From the NCBI RefSeq assembly GCF_003265325.1, contig NZ_QGNX01000004.1, positions 248,001-312,000 of the forward strand: a stretch of DNA of 64,000 nucleotides, written 5' to 3'. This stretch comes from Oceanibium sediminis. Lineage in GTDB: Bacteria; Pseudomonadota; Alphaproteobacteria; Rhodobacterales; Rhodobacteraceae. Made by a program: the position numbers and the translations under genes. The notes under the pieces are model-generated. The model was not told where the DNA came from. It saw only the letters and a list, made by a program, of their open reading frames with translations, and ran no database searches. Shown one piece after another: positions 32,335 through 40,678 of this stretch (position 1 is the first letter of the stretch; each line of letters begins with the position of its first letter).

Positions 32335-33890
32335 CCCGCCTGCCCGAGTTTCACGCCGCGAAATGGGATGAACCGCTGGTGATGGAGATGGGCCGCCCCG
32401 GTGGGCGCGGCCAGCTGTTCCCCGCCCCCGAGCCGGAGGTCGCCGAAGCGGTCGGCACGGGGCTGATCCCCGCCGCCATGGCCCGCAAGGACCGTCCCGA
32501 ACTACCCGAGATCACCGAATTCGAAGCGCAGCGCCACTACCTGCACCTCAGCCAGATGACGCTGGGCATGATGGGCATCAGCCTGTTCGGTACCTGCACG
32601 ATGAAGTACAATTCCAAGACGGCGGAGTATGCCACCCTGCGCCCCGAACTGGCCGAGGTGCACCCCTACCAACACCCGGATACCCTGCAGGGCGTGCTTG
32701 AGATCATCCATGATTTCGACGTCATCCTGCGCAGCCTTTCGGGCATGGATCAGTTCATCTTCCAAGCCGGTGGCGGCGCGGATGCGGCCTATACCATGGC
32801 CACGGTCGCACGCGCCTACTGGGCAGATCGCGGCCTGCTCGGCCAGCGGACCGAGATGGTCACCTCCGTCCAGGCGCACCCCTGCAACCCCGCGACGGCT
32901 GCCGCCGCCGGGTTCACGGTGGTCAACCTGCCGCTTGAAGATAACGGCTACCCCTCGCTCGATGCGCTGAAGGCGGCGGTCAGCGACAAGACCGCGCTGA
33001 TCATGATCAACAATCCCGACGACATGGGGATCTACAACCCCGAGATAAAGGAATGGGTGCGTATCGCGAAGGAGGCGGGGGCGCTGTGCTTCTACGACCA
33101 CGCCAATTTCAACGGCGTGATGGGCAAGCTGTGTGCGCGCGAACTGGGCTTTGATGCCTGCATGTTCATGCTGCACAAGACCTTCGGCGCGCCCAAGGGC
33201 GGCGGTGGCCCCGCCGTCGGGGCGTTCGGCTGTTCGGACGAGCTTGCGCCCTACCTGCCCTGCCCGGTCGTGGTGAAGAATGGCGATCGCTACGAACTGG
33301 ACGACGACCGCCCGAAATCCGCCGGCAAGGTGCGCGAGTACTGGGGCAACGTCCCGCAGGTCGTCAAAGCCTACGCCTGGGCCCGCGCCATGGGGGCGGA
33401 GGGGATCGAGCTGGCGTCCGATATCTCGGTGGTCGCGAACAACTATATGGACAAGAAGCTGGCGGAGATTCCGGGCCTCGCCATCTCCAACCCCGATGTG
33501 ACGCAGCGGCGGATGGAGATGACGCGCTGGTCGCTCGGCCCGCTGACCGAGGAAACCGGCGTGGGCACCGCCGATTTTGCGAACCGGATGGCCGACTACG
33601 GGATCGACCCCTGGTGGATGAGCCATGAGCCCTGGATCGTGCCGGAGCCCTTCACGCCCGAGGCGGGGGAGCTGTGGTCGAAAGAGGATATTGATCACTG
33701 GATCGCCGTAGTCGCACAGATCGCACAAGAGGCACGGGAAAACCCGGAGTTGGTGAAGACCGCGCCACACAACCAACCGGTGGCCCAGTTGAAGGGCGAC
33801 GCCTTCGAGGACCCGGAGAAATGGGCGATGACCTGGCGGGCTTACAAGCGCAAGGTCGCCGGTGATACCGCCACGCAGGGAGTCGCCTGA
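32331..33890 (+). CDS. gcvPB: Divergent glycine dehydrogenase (decarboxylating) subunit 2-like protein, GcvPB-like, 519 aa
   Basis: Partner of the GcvPA-like subunit, overlapping it by ATGA. It keeps the PLP-lysine segment LHKTFGAPKGGGGP with Lys283, FGTCTMKYNSK (standard LGSCTMKYNPK) and YDHANFNGVMG (standard YDGANLNA). The HGTNPASA segment of canonical P proteins reads AHPCNPATA. PLP chemistry is therefore retained while substrate or lipoyl-H-protein contacts may have changed. It probably decarboxylates or deaminates an amino acid produced by the neighbouring oxidases; this is inference. Confidence 0.87.
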   Translation: MTRLPEFHAAKWDEPLVMEMGRPGGRGQLFPAPEPEVAEAVGTGLIPAAMARKDRPELPEITEFEAQRHYLHLSQMTLGMMGISLFGTCTMKYNSKTAEYATLRPELAEVHPYQHPDTLQGVLEIIHDFDVILRSLSGMDQFIFQAGGGADAAYTMATVARAYWADRGLLGQRTEMVTSVQAHPCNPATAAAAGFTVVNLPLEDNGYPSLDALKAAVSDKTALIMINNPDDMGIYNPEIKEWVRIAKEAGALCFYDHANFNGVMGKLCARELGFDACMFMLHKTFGAPKGGGGPAVGAFGCSDELAPYLPCPVVVKNGDRYELDDDRPKSAGKVREYWGNVPQVVKAYAWARAMGAEGIELASDISVVANNYMDKKLAEIPGLAISNPDVTQRRMEMTRWSLGPLTEETGVGTADFANRMADYGIDPWWMSHEPWIVPEPFTPEAGELWSKEDIDHWIAVVAQIAQEARENPELVKTAPHNQPVAQLKGDAFEDPEKWAMTWRAYKRKVAGDTATQGVA

Positions 33891-33905
33891 GCGATGGCCG
33901 CGCCG

Positions 33906-35045
33906 TCAGTCGTAAAGGGCCGAGATGCCCTTCAGGTCGATCGACGGCGCACGCCCCTGTACCAGATCGGCGGTGACCCGCGCCGTCATCGGCCCGGCAC
34001 TGAAGCCGACCCATGGAAACAGGGCAAGGAAGAAGCCCGGCACGCCCGGCGCCTCGCCCAGGATCGGGCGCCAGTCCTGTGTGCCGTTGACCCAGGCAGT
34101 CCAACTGCGCAGCACGCGAGTGCGCGCCATGGCCGGAACCACCTCCGCCGCCATGGCCATGTTGCCAGCAAAGTTGCGCGGGTCGGTGGCCAACCCCCCA
34201 CCCTCGCGCACCTGCGCCGCCCAGCCGCCGCCGATGATGCAGCCCCCGTTCGCGGCCTGTTTCAGCGACAGCTTGCCGGCGGCCGAATAGACCAGATGCG
34301 GGATCGTGGGGGCGATGGGTTCGGTAACGCTGACCTGCAACGGAAACCCGCCCAGCTCGACCGTCAGGCCGACCATGGCCGCAACATCCGCGGCGGCGGC
34401 GCCTGCGGTGTTGACCACGCGCGTCGCGTGAAACTCGCCCGCGTTGGTGGTGACGGTAAAGCCGCGCGCGCCATGCTCGATCCGCTGAACGCGCGCCCCG
34501 CGGATCAGCCTTGCCCCGGCACGCGCAGCGGCGCCCGCCACGGCGGGGGTGGCGCGCAACGGGTTGGCCTTGCCTTCCATCGCGCAGAACCCAGCGCCGA
34601 TCGCGTCCTTGGCCAGATAAGGCGCGACACGGCGCAGATCAGCCGCATCGAGCAGCCGGATCTCCACCCCGACGGAGGCCTCCACCCCGGCTTTTGCCGC
34701 GATCAGGCGCATCTGCACATCACTGCGCGCCACGACGAGGCCGCCTTTCAGCGTGACGTCCAGATCCTCACCCAGGTCGCCCGGCAGGTCCTGCCACATG
34801 GCGATCGATGCCTTGAGAAACCGCAGCGTGGGGGCGTAGCGCCGCGCCCAACCCTCGCCATAGGCGGCGAATTCGGGGTACTGGATCTGCAGATGCAGCG
34901 AGCCCGCGTTCGCCCCGGAGGCCCGCGCACCGTACTCCCCCGCCTCGACCAGGATCACATCGACGCCGTCGCGCGCCAGGTACCACGCCGTCATCAGGCC
35001 TGCGATGCCACCGCCCACCACCAGCACATCACACCGCGCCGTCAA
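33906..35045 (-). CDS. DAO-family FAD oxidoreductase (HcnC / opine-oxidase beta-like), 379 aa (TTG start)
   Basis: FAD Rossmann motif GGGIAGLMTAWYLARDG and ILVEAG, then ASGANAGSLHLQI, and a C-terminal FAD-contact region GFSAGPMTA. It is a paralogue of the protein at 42328-43464: both have NAGSLH-(L/V)-Q near residue 45 and IIGGGW / VIGGGW followed by similar C-termini. Such proteins oxidise secondary amino acids (glycine oxidase, HcnC, OoxB, D-hydroxyproline dehydrogenase). The start is TTG and the ribosome binding site is weak. It is divergent from the DHDPS-family gene with only 32 bp between starts. Confidence 0.85.
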   Translation of the reverse strand: MTARCDVLVVGGGIAGLMTAWYLARDGVDVILVEAGEYGARASGANAGSLHLQIQYPEFAAYGEGWARRYAPTLRFLKASIAMWQDLPGDLGEDLDVTLKGGLVVARSDVQMRLIAAKAGVEASVGVEIRLLDAADLRRVAPYLAKDAIGAGFCAMEGKANPLRATPAVAGAAARAGARLIRGARVQRIEHGARGFTVTTNAGEFHATRVVNTAGAAAADVAAMVGLTVELGGFPLQVSVTEPIAPTIPHLVYSAAGKLSLKQAANGGCIIGGGWAAQVREGGGLATDPRNFAGNMAMAAEVVPAMARTRVLRSWTAWVNGTQDWRPILGEAPGVPGFFLALFPWVGFSAGPMTARVTADLVQGRAPSIDLKGISALYD

Positions 35046-35077
35046 GACCGGCCCCGTTTATTCAAGAGGATCAAGCC

Positions 35078-36022
35078 ATGAGCAGCTTCCGAGGCAGCTA
35101 CACCGTCACCGTCACCCCCTTCACGCCCGGAGGCGCGGAAATCGACTACGAGGCATGGCAAGGCTTTCTGGACTGGCAGATCGCCAGCGGCGTGCCGGGG
35201 ATCATCATCCTTGGCACGACAGGCGAATTCCTGACGATCTCCGACGCGGAACGCCGCGCATTCGTGGACGCGACAGTGAAATACGTCGCGGGCCGCATGG
35301 TCGTGATGGTGGGAACGATGAACGCCTACACGCCGCACGCGGTGCGTTACTCGGTCGAGGCGGAAACGCTTGGTGCGGACGGGCTGATGATCCTGCCGCC
35401 CTACTACTACACCCCGACCGAGGACGAGATCTTCAATTATTACAAGGCGATCTGCGCGGAATGCAATCTGCCGATCATGCTGTACAACAATCCGTTCACC
35501 TCGCATGTGGACATGTCGGCGAAGCTGGTCGGCAAGCTGGCCAAGAGCTTCGAGCAGATCCGCTACATCAAGGAGGCCAGCCAGCGGATCGAGCGGATCC
35601 ACGCCATCCGCGTCGAAAGCGACGGGCTGATGAACCCATGGGCCGGCCAGCAGGTGCTGGAAAGCTTCAAGATGGGGGCGAACGGCTATGTGAACCCCTA
35701 TGGCAACTATATCCCGCGCGCCTCGGCCCGGTTCGTCGACTGGGCATACGAACAGCGCTGGGATGACGTCTGGGCCGTGCAAAGCATTATCCAGGAGTTC
35801 GACGCGATCATTACCGAGGGCCATCCGCTGTACGGACACCAGTGCTACTCCAAGGCGCTGGCGGCCGCGGCGGGGCACCCGGTGGGAGACGTGCGGGCGC
35901 CGATCACCACCTTCGAGAGCCTGGGCGAAGAAGGACGCGAGCGGGTGGCGCGGATGGTGCCGCTGATGCAGGAACTCGACCGGGTGGTCGACGTCATCGA
36001 GAGCAGGAACGCGGCGGCCTGA
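35078..36022 (+). CDS. DHDPS/N-acetylneuraminate-lyase family aldolase, 314 aa
   Basis: TIM-barrel class I aldolase: GTTGEF loop, Tyr136 in MLYNNPF and Schiff-base Lys165 in RYIKEAS, 29 residues apart as expected for the family. Members form a Schiff base with pyruvate or another 2-oxo acid to catalyse aldol cleavage, dehydration or deamination (for example of 2-keto-3-deoxy sugar acids or pyrroline-4-hydroxy-2-carboxylate). AGAGGA precedes the ATG. Divergent from a DAO-type oxidase, a pairing also seen in hydroxyproline and opine catabolism clusters. Confidence 0.88.
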   Translation: MSSFRGSYTVTVTPFTPGGAEIDYEAWQGFLDWQIASGVPGIIILGTTGEFLTISDAERRAFVDATVKYVAGRMVVMVGTMNAYTPHAVRYSVEAETLGADGLMILPPYYYTPTEDEIFNYYKAICAECNLPIMLYNNPFTSHVDMSAKLVGKLAKSFEQIRYIKEASQRIERIHAIRVESDGLMNPWAGQQVLESFKMGANGYVNPYGNYIPRASARFVDWAYEQRWDDVWAVQSIIQEFDAIITEGHPLYGHQCYSKALAAAAGHPVGDVRAPITTFESLGEEGRERVARMVPLMQELDRVVDVIESRNAAA

Positions 36023-36024
36023 AG

Positions 36025-36798
36025 TCATCTGATGTAGGCGGCTCCATTTATGTCGATTGTGCCACCAGACAGGTGGCGCGCACGCCCCTCGGCCAGAAAC
36101 GCGGCAAGCGCTGCAATCTCCTCGGGGGGCACCCATTCGCGCATCGGAAGGCTGGCGGTCACGGCGGCCTCGCCCCCCGTGCGGGCCGCGCTTTCCTCCG
36201 ACATCCGCGTGCGCACCACCCCCGGAGAGATCACGTAGGCCAGGATACCCCTGTCCGCGTAGTTGCGCGCGATCGTCTTGGTCGCCGCGCTGATCGCAGC
36301 CTTTGACGCAGCATAGGCGATCGCGCCGGGGTTCGAGGTACCGCGCGTGCTGACCCAACTGCCAATGCCGATGATCGCCCCGGGCTGATCCGCCTTGAGC
36401 CAGTCGCCAACTGCGTGGCGCATCAACCGCGCGGGAGCGTGCACATTGACCGCCATCGCCTCGGCCCAGACGGCGTCCCATTCGTCCACGGGGTCGAGGA
36501 TGCCGCCTGTCTGGCGCATGATCCCGGCATTGTTGATCAACACGTCCACCCGCCCGCCCGCCGCAGAGCGCGCGTCGTTCCAGAACCTGTCCACCGCAAC
36601 CATGTCGTTGAAATCCGCCTGCAAGAGCGTGACCTGTCCCCGTTCCGCGTGACGCACCGCGTCGCGCGCGCCCTCCGCATCCCTGCCGTAATGTGCGATC
36701 AGCCGTGCGCCAGCGCTGACCAGTTCGCCCGCCGTCGCCGCGCCAATCCCCTTGGAAGCGCCCGTCAGTACGATTGTCTTGCCACTCAGGTCAGTCAT
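36025..36798 (-). CDS. Short-chain dehydrogenase/reductase (SDR), 257 aa
   Basis: Classical SDR: TGASKGIGAA cofactor loop, NNAGIM, catalytic Ser in GIGSWVS and YAASK with the Tyr-x-x-x-Lys. The Arg or Lys-poor loop after strand 2 (HYGRDAEG) leaves NAD versus NADP open. It starts 3 bp after the stop of the NADH:flavin oxidoreductase gene, so they are co-transcribed leftwards from the operator-C region. It probably oxidises or reduces a hydroxy group on the carbon skeleton. Confidence 0.88.
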   Translation of the reverse strand: MTDLSGKTIVLTGASKGIGAATAGELVSAGARLIAHYGRDAEGARDAVRHAERGQVTLLQADFNDMVAVDRFWNDARSAAGGRVDVLINNAGIMRQTGGILDPVDEWDAVWAEAMAVNVHAPARLMRHAVGDWLKADQPGAIIGIGSWVSTRGTSNPGAIAYAASKAAISAATKTIARNYADRGILAYVISPGVVRTRMSEESAARTGGEAAVTASLPMREWVPPEEIAALAAFLAEGRARHLSGGTIDINGAAYIR

Positions 36799-36801
36799 CG
36801 C

Positions 36802-37902
36802 TCAGGTCCTTTTCACGAATGGGGTCGCGCGCAATGCGGGATTGCACCGCGCGTAAGGAGCAGGCAGCGAGATATCCTCGCCCAACGCCAAGGCGGCCTT
36901 CCACGTCCAGCGCGGATCCCACAACATTCCCCGCGCCAGCGCGACCATGTCCGACTGCCCCGTAGACAGGATCGTCTCGGCCTGGACAGGATCGGTTATC
37001 TGGCCGACGGCCATGGTCGCGATCCCCGCTTCGCGCCGGATTGTTTCGGAAAAGCCCACCTGGTAGCCTGGCCCTGTCTTGATCTTCTGGCGCTGATCAA
37101 GCCCCCCGCTGCTGACATCGATCATGTCACAACCCAGATCCTTTAGCTTCTGGCAGAAGACCACCGATTGCGGCAGGTCCCAGGCCCCGTCGATCCAGTC
37201 GCTGGCAGACAGGCGCACAAGCATCGGCTTGTCGGCGGGAAACACCGCGCGCACGGCCTCGAACACTTCAAGCGGGTATTGCATACGCGCCTCAGGGCTG
37301 CCGCCGTACCGGTCGCTGCGCTCATTGGTGATAGGCGACAGGAACTGGTGCAGCAGGTATCCATGTGCCACGTGCAGTTCGATCAGGTCGAAACCGGCCC
37401 GCTCGGCGCGCTGGGCCGCCTGCACGAAGGCGTCCTTCACGCGGGCCAGCGCCGCGTCGTCCATCGCGTCGGGCGCGGGCCAGCCCGGCAGGTAGGGCAC
37501 CGCGGACGGCGCCGGCGGATGCCACGCGCCCGGCCCGCCGATCATGCCGCCGCCTTCCCACGGGGGAACCGTGCTGCCTTTGCGCCCCGCATGACCAAGC
37601 TGGATGCCCACACGGCTGTCCCCCACCGACTTCATGAACGCCACGATCCGCGCGAAGGCTGCCTCTGTCGCATCATCGTAAAGCCCGGTACAGGCCGGCG
37701 TTATCCGACCCATCGGCTCCACCCCAGTCGCCTCGGTGAAGATCAGCCCCGGTCCGGACTGCGCGAACTGGCCAAGATGCGCGAGGTGCCAGTCCTGCGG
37801 CACCCCGTCCACTGCCGAATACTGGCACATCGGGGCAACGGTCACCCGGTTCGGAATCGTCAGCCCGCGCAGGGTGATCGGCGAGAATAGCGAACTGGGC
37901 AT
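36802..37902 (-). CDS. NADH:flavin oxidoreductase / old yellow enzyme (YqjM-like), 366 aa
   Basis: FMN TIM barrel of the OYE family: LFSPITLRGLTIPNRVTVAPMCQYSA split over the first 27 residues, HLGQFAQSG, QLGHAGRKG, the substrate-binding HVAHGYLLHQFLSP (His-x-x-His type) and the phosphate-binding VGQITDPVQAE. Members reduce activated C=C bonds or demethylate amines. AAGGAAG precedes the ATG. Divergent from the TIM-barrel isomerase, with operator C in between. Confidence 0.9.
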   Translation of the reverse strand: MPSSLFSPITLRGLTIPNRVTVAPMCQYSAVDGVPQDWHLAHLGQFAQSGPGLIFTEATGVEPMGRITPACTGLYDDATEAAFARIVAFMKSVGDSRVGIQLGHAGRKGSTVPPWEGGGMIGGPGAWHPPAPSAVPYLPGWPAPDAMDDAALARVKDAFVQAAQRAERAGFDLIELHVAHGYLLHQFLSPITNERSDRYGGSPEARMQYPLEVFEAVRAVFPADKPMLVRLSASDWIDGAWDLPQSVVFCQKLKDLGCDMIDVSSGGLDQRQKIKTGPGYQVGFSETIRREAGIATMAVGQITDPVQAETILSTGQSDMVALARGMLWDPRWTWKAALALGEDISLPAPYARCNPALRATPFVKRT

Positions 37903-37938
37903 GGGCTTCCTTCATATTCCGTTTGAACCGCAGCATCC

Positions 37939-37963
37939 GTGCGGTATACTAACTTTTGTGCGC
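37939..37963. promoter_or_regulatory. Putative IclR operator, site C (OYE / isomerase divergent gap)
   Basis: GTGCGG (37939-37944), TAT, ACTAAC (37948-37953), TTTT, GTGCGC (37958-37963), in the 111-bp gap between divergent starts 37902 and 38014; it can serve both directions. Confidence 0.7.
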
Positions 37964-38013
37964 AAATTGAACATGTCGGCGGCAGGCTGACAAGCGGAAA
38001 GGACTCCCACCTC

Positions 38014-38859
38014 ATGACCACGCTCGACGTTGCGGCAAGCACATTCCCCTATCTCTACTCCCATACCGGGCTCGACGCGATGAAACGGTTGAGCGGGTTG
38101 GGGTACGATCTGTTCGAGCTTATGATCTTCCCGCCCCACTGCTGGCCTCGCGAGTTGAGCGACGCGGACCGCAAGGATTACCGCGCTTGGCTGGATGGAG
38201 AGGGCAAGAAGGTCACATCTTTCTGTTATCCTCTGCTGGACAACAACCCGAACGGCGTTGACCGGTTGATGCGTGAATACACGCTCGACCGGTATCGCGA
38301 GGCGATCGATTTCGCCGCCGAGCTGTCCTGCCCTTACGTCGTCGCGATCCCCGGGCCGGTGAACAGCCTGATAAACCCGCCGCATGAATGGATGCTCGAC
38401 TGGTTCGTCGAAGGCATGAAGGAGCTGGTGCGGCACGCAGATGGCACCGGGGTGGAGTTGCTGCTGGAAAACGTGCCCTTCACCTATCTGCCCACCGCGC
38501 AGGACATGGTGGACACCGCGAAACTGATCGGCCCGGAGGTCGGGATCAACTACGACATTTGCAATGGCGCCTTCATCAAGGAGGATACGGCCGAGGCGAT
38601 CCGCATGATGGGCGACATGCTGAAGAATGTGCACATCTCGGATTCCGGTTTCGAGGAATTCAAGCACACCCGCCTCGGCACTGGAATCGTCGATCCGGCC
38701 CCCTGCGCACAGGCCCTGAAGGATATCGGCTATTCCGGCGTGACGGTGTTGGAGATGATCAGCGACGCGCTTCAGCCCGGCGAAGACCCGGACGCCGATT
38801 TCATCGCGAGTCACAAGATCATTGCCGAGCACGGCTGGGCGCCCCTTACCCCAAGGTGA
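38014..38859 (+). CDS. Sugar-phosphate isomerase/epimerase-like TIM-barrel protein, 281 aa
   Basis: Xylose-isomerase-like TIM barrel (AP endonuclease 2 superfamily). Likely metal/catalytic residues lie in LLLENVPF (Glu), NYDICNGAF (Asp/Asn), NVHISDSG (His/Asp) and TVLEMIS (Glu). Relatives include myo-inosose dehydratases, hydroxypyruvate isomerase and 3-keto-sugar epimerases. The ATG at 38014 is chosen on family length; AAAGGA is somewhat distant. Convergent with the SDR at 38870. Confidence 0.85.
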   Translation: MTTLDVAASTFPYLYSHTGLDAMKRLSGLGYDLFELMIFPPHCWPRELSDADRKDYRAWLDGEGKKVTSFCYPLLDNNPNGVDRLMREYTLDRYREAIDFAAELSCPYVVAIPGPVNSLINPPHEWMLDWFVEGMKELVRHADGTGVELLLENVPFTYLPTAQDMVDTAKLIGPEVGINYDICNGAFIKEDTAEAIRMMGDMLKNVHISDSGFEEFKHTRLGTGIVDPAPCAQALKDIGYSGVTVLEMISDALQPGEDPDADFIASHKIIAEHGWAPLTPR

Positions 38860-38869
38860 AGTGACGGCC

Positions 38870-39628
38870 TCAGGCCAGTCCCGCCTCGATCGGCAGCACC
38901 TTGCCGGTGATCCCCGCCGCAGCGTCAGAGGCCAGAAAATGCGCGGCGTTGGCCACATCCTGCGGGCTGGCCAACCGCCCCAGCGCCGTGTCAGCGGCCA
39001 TGCCCGCCAGCACCTTTTCGGGGTCAGGACCACCCTCGGCATGACGCCGCGCGATCCGGGACAGCAGCGCCTCCGTCGCGATCGGCCCGGGGGCCAGGGC
39101 ATTCACCCGCACACCGCGCGCCCCGAGATCCAGCGCCGCGGCGCGCATCACGCCGATCACCGCATGTTTCGAGGCGCTGTAGAGCACCTGCTCGGGATGC
39201 GCCTTGTATCCGTTGATCGAGGCCATGACGATCGCCGCGCCCCGCCCGGACTGTGCCAGCGCGTCCGCGAATGCCCCGAGCGTGATTGCCACGCCCCAAA
39301 CGTTGACCGCCATCACCGCTTCCCACTCCGCCCGGTCCAGCGCGACGACGCGCCGCCAGGGCGGGACAACACCCGCATTCGCAACGACGATATCGACAGA
39401 TCCCAGGCGCTCTGCAAGTTGGCGCATCTCCTCTTGCGCCGCGGGGCTGCCAAGATCGCAGACAACCATGTCCCAGCCGACCGGCAGCGGGCTGTGCGCG
39501 GCGTCTAGGTCCACGATTGTTATCGCCGCGCCGGCGACCGCCAGCCGCTCGGCGATGGCGCGGCCCAATCCCTGCGCGCCGCCGGTAATCACCGCACGCC
39601 GGCCTGCCAGATCCTGTGCTACTGTCAT
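38870..39628 (-). CDS. Short-chain dehydrogenase/reductase, 252 aa
   Basis: Classical SDR with TGGAQGLGRA, VDLD at the end of strand 2 (an acidic residue favouring NAD), NAGVVP, Ser in MASINGY and YSASK (Tyr-x-x-x-Lys). GGGAAG precedes the ATG at 39628; a longer start would run into operator D. Divergent from the hydroxyacyl-CoA-dehydrogenase-like gene with operator D between. Confidence 0.88.
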   Translation of the reverse strand: MTVAQDLAGRRAVITGGAQGLGRAIAERLAVAGAAITIVDLDAAHSPLPVGWDMVVCDLGSPAAQEEMRQLAERLGSVDIVVANAGVVPPWRRVVALDRAEWEAVMAVNVWGVAITLGAFADALAQSGRGAAIVMASINGYKAHPEQVLYSASKHAVIGVMRAAALDLGARGVRVNALAPGPIATEALLSRIARRHAEGGPDPEKVLAGMAADTALGRLASPQDVANAAHFLASDAAAGITGKVLPIEAGLA

Positions 39629-39670
39629 CTTGTGTGGCTTCCCTTGAGGCGCTACAGCTTTCAATATTAA

Positions 39671-39695
39671 CCGCACTTTTGTTCGCTATGCGAAC
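39671..39695. promoter_or_regulatory. Putative IclR operator, site D (SDR / HADH-like divergent gap)
   Basis: Contains the perfect 15-bp palindrome GTTCGC-TAT-GCGAAC (39681-39695), preceded by CCGCAC and TTTT (39671-39680). Read on the minus strand the order is the same as in sites A-C. It is only 17 bp before the TTG start at 39713. Confidence 0.72.
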
Positions 39696-39712
39696 CTACG
39701 CAAGGAAAAGAT

Positions 39713-40678
39713 TTGAGTTTGCGCGAAAAGACGCCCCCTAACGTCGTGATACTGGGTGCCGGCTTCATCGGCCTTTCCCTCGCGGCCGCCTTCCGCGACG
39801 CGGGCTTCATCGTGGATCTGGTGGAACCCGACATGGCCCGCCGCGCGGCAGCGCCGGAGGGTATCCGGCTGCAGGAAAAGGCCATCGCGCTGGCTGGCTT
39901 AAGCCGCGACGGGAATGGCTCGCTGACGTATTTTGGCAAGGCGCTGCCCGCCGTCGGGCATGCCGCGCTCGTCTTGGAATGCGGGCCGGAGGACCTTGCG
40001 GTCAAGCAAGCGATCTTCGCCGACCTTCTTCGGCACGCGCCCCCCGGCGCGGTGCTTGCGACGGCGTCTTCCGCGATACCGATATCGCGCATCCTGCCGG
40101 ATCCCACTGCGCAGGCCAGGTGCCTCGTGGCGCATCCGGTCAACCCGCCGGCCGTCCTGCGGCTTATCGAACTCGCACCGGGGCCGGGAACATCGGCGCA
40201 AACGGTTTCGCGATGCGCCGAGCTTTTCCGCGACGGCGGCTTTACGCCGGTCACCCTCGGCCATGAGGTCGAGGGCTTCGTGCTGAACCGGCTGCAGGGC
40301 GCCGTCCTGCGCGAGGCCTACCGACTGGTGGAAGAAGGCGTCACCGACGTCGAGGGCATCGACACAGTGATGCGCCTCGGCCTCGGGCCTCGATGGGCGC
40401 TGTCCGGGCCGTTCGAGACGGCCGAGCTGAACACGGCGGGTGGAATTCGCGCGCACGCCGCCCGACTTGGACCGGCCTACAAGCGCATGGGCGAGGCGCG
40501 GGGCGAGACGGTCGAGTGGTCCGACGCCCTTGTCACGCAGGTCGAAGCGCAACGCCGCGTGGTCTGCCCGGCGGATCAGCTTGCCGCGCGCGCGGCATGG
40601 CGCTCCGAAGCCGTGGCGCGGCTGGTCGCGCTGCGCGATACGCTGATGGGAAAACGCGATGGCACGAACGATGCCTGA
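39713..40678 (+). CDS. 3-hydroxyacyl-CoA dehydrogenase-like protein (L-gulonate/carnitine dehydrogenase type), 321 aa (TTG start)
   Basis: N-terminal Rossmann domain (VILGAGFIGLSLAAAF, VEPD with acidic residue for NAD) and C-terminal helical domain. The catalytic region reads AHPVNPPAVLRLIEL, with the His of the family His-Glu pair, then VEGFVLNRLQGAVL and RWALSGPFET. This is the lambda-crystallin / L-gulonate 3-dehydrogenase / carnitine dehydrogenase branch rather than fatty-acid beta-oxidation. TTG start with AAGGAAAA close upstream. The next gene overlaps by 20 bp. Confidence 0.85.
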   Translation: MSLREKTPPNVVILGAGFIGLSLAAAFRDAGFIVDLVEPDMARRAAAPEGIRLQEKAIALAGLSRDGNGSLTYFGKALPAVGHAALVLECGPEDLAVKQAIFADLLRHAPPGAVLATASSAIPISRILPDPTAQARCLVAHPVNPPAVLRLIELAPGPGTSAQTVSRCAELFRDGGFTPVTLGHEVEGFVLNRLQGAVLREAYRLVEEGVTDVEGIDTVMRLGLGPRWALSGPFETAELNTAGGIRAHAARLGPAYKRMGEARGETVEWSDALVTQVEAQRRVVCPADQLAARAAWRSEAVARLVALRDTLMGKRDGTNDA

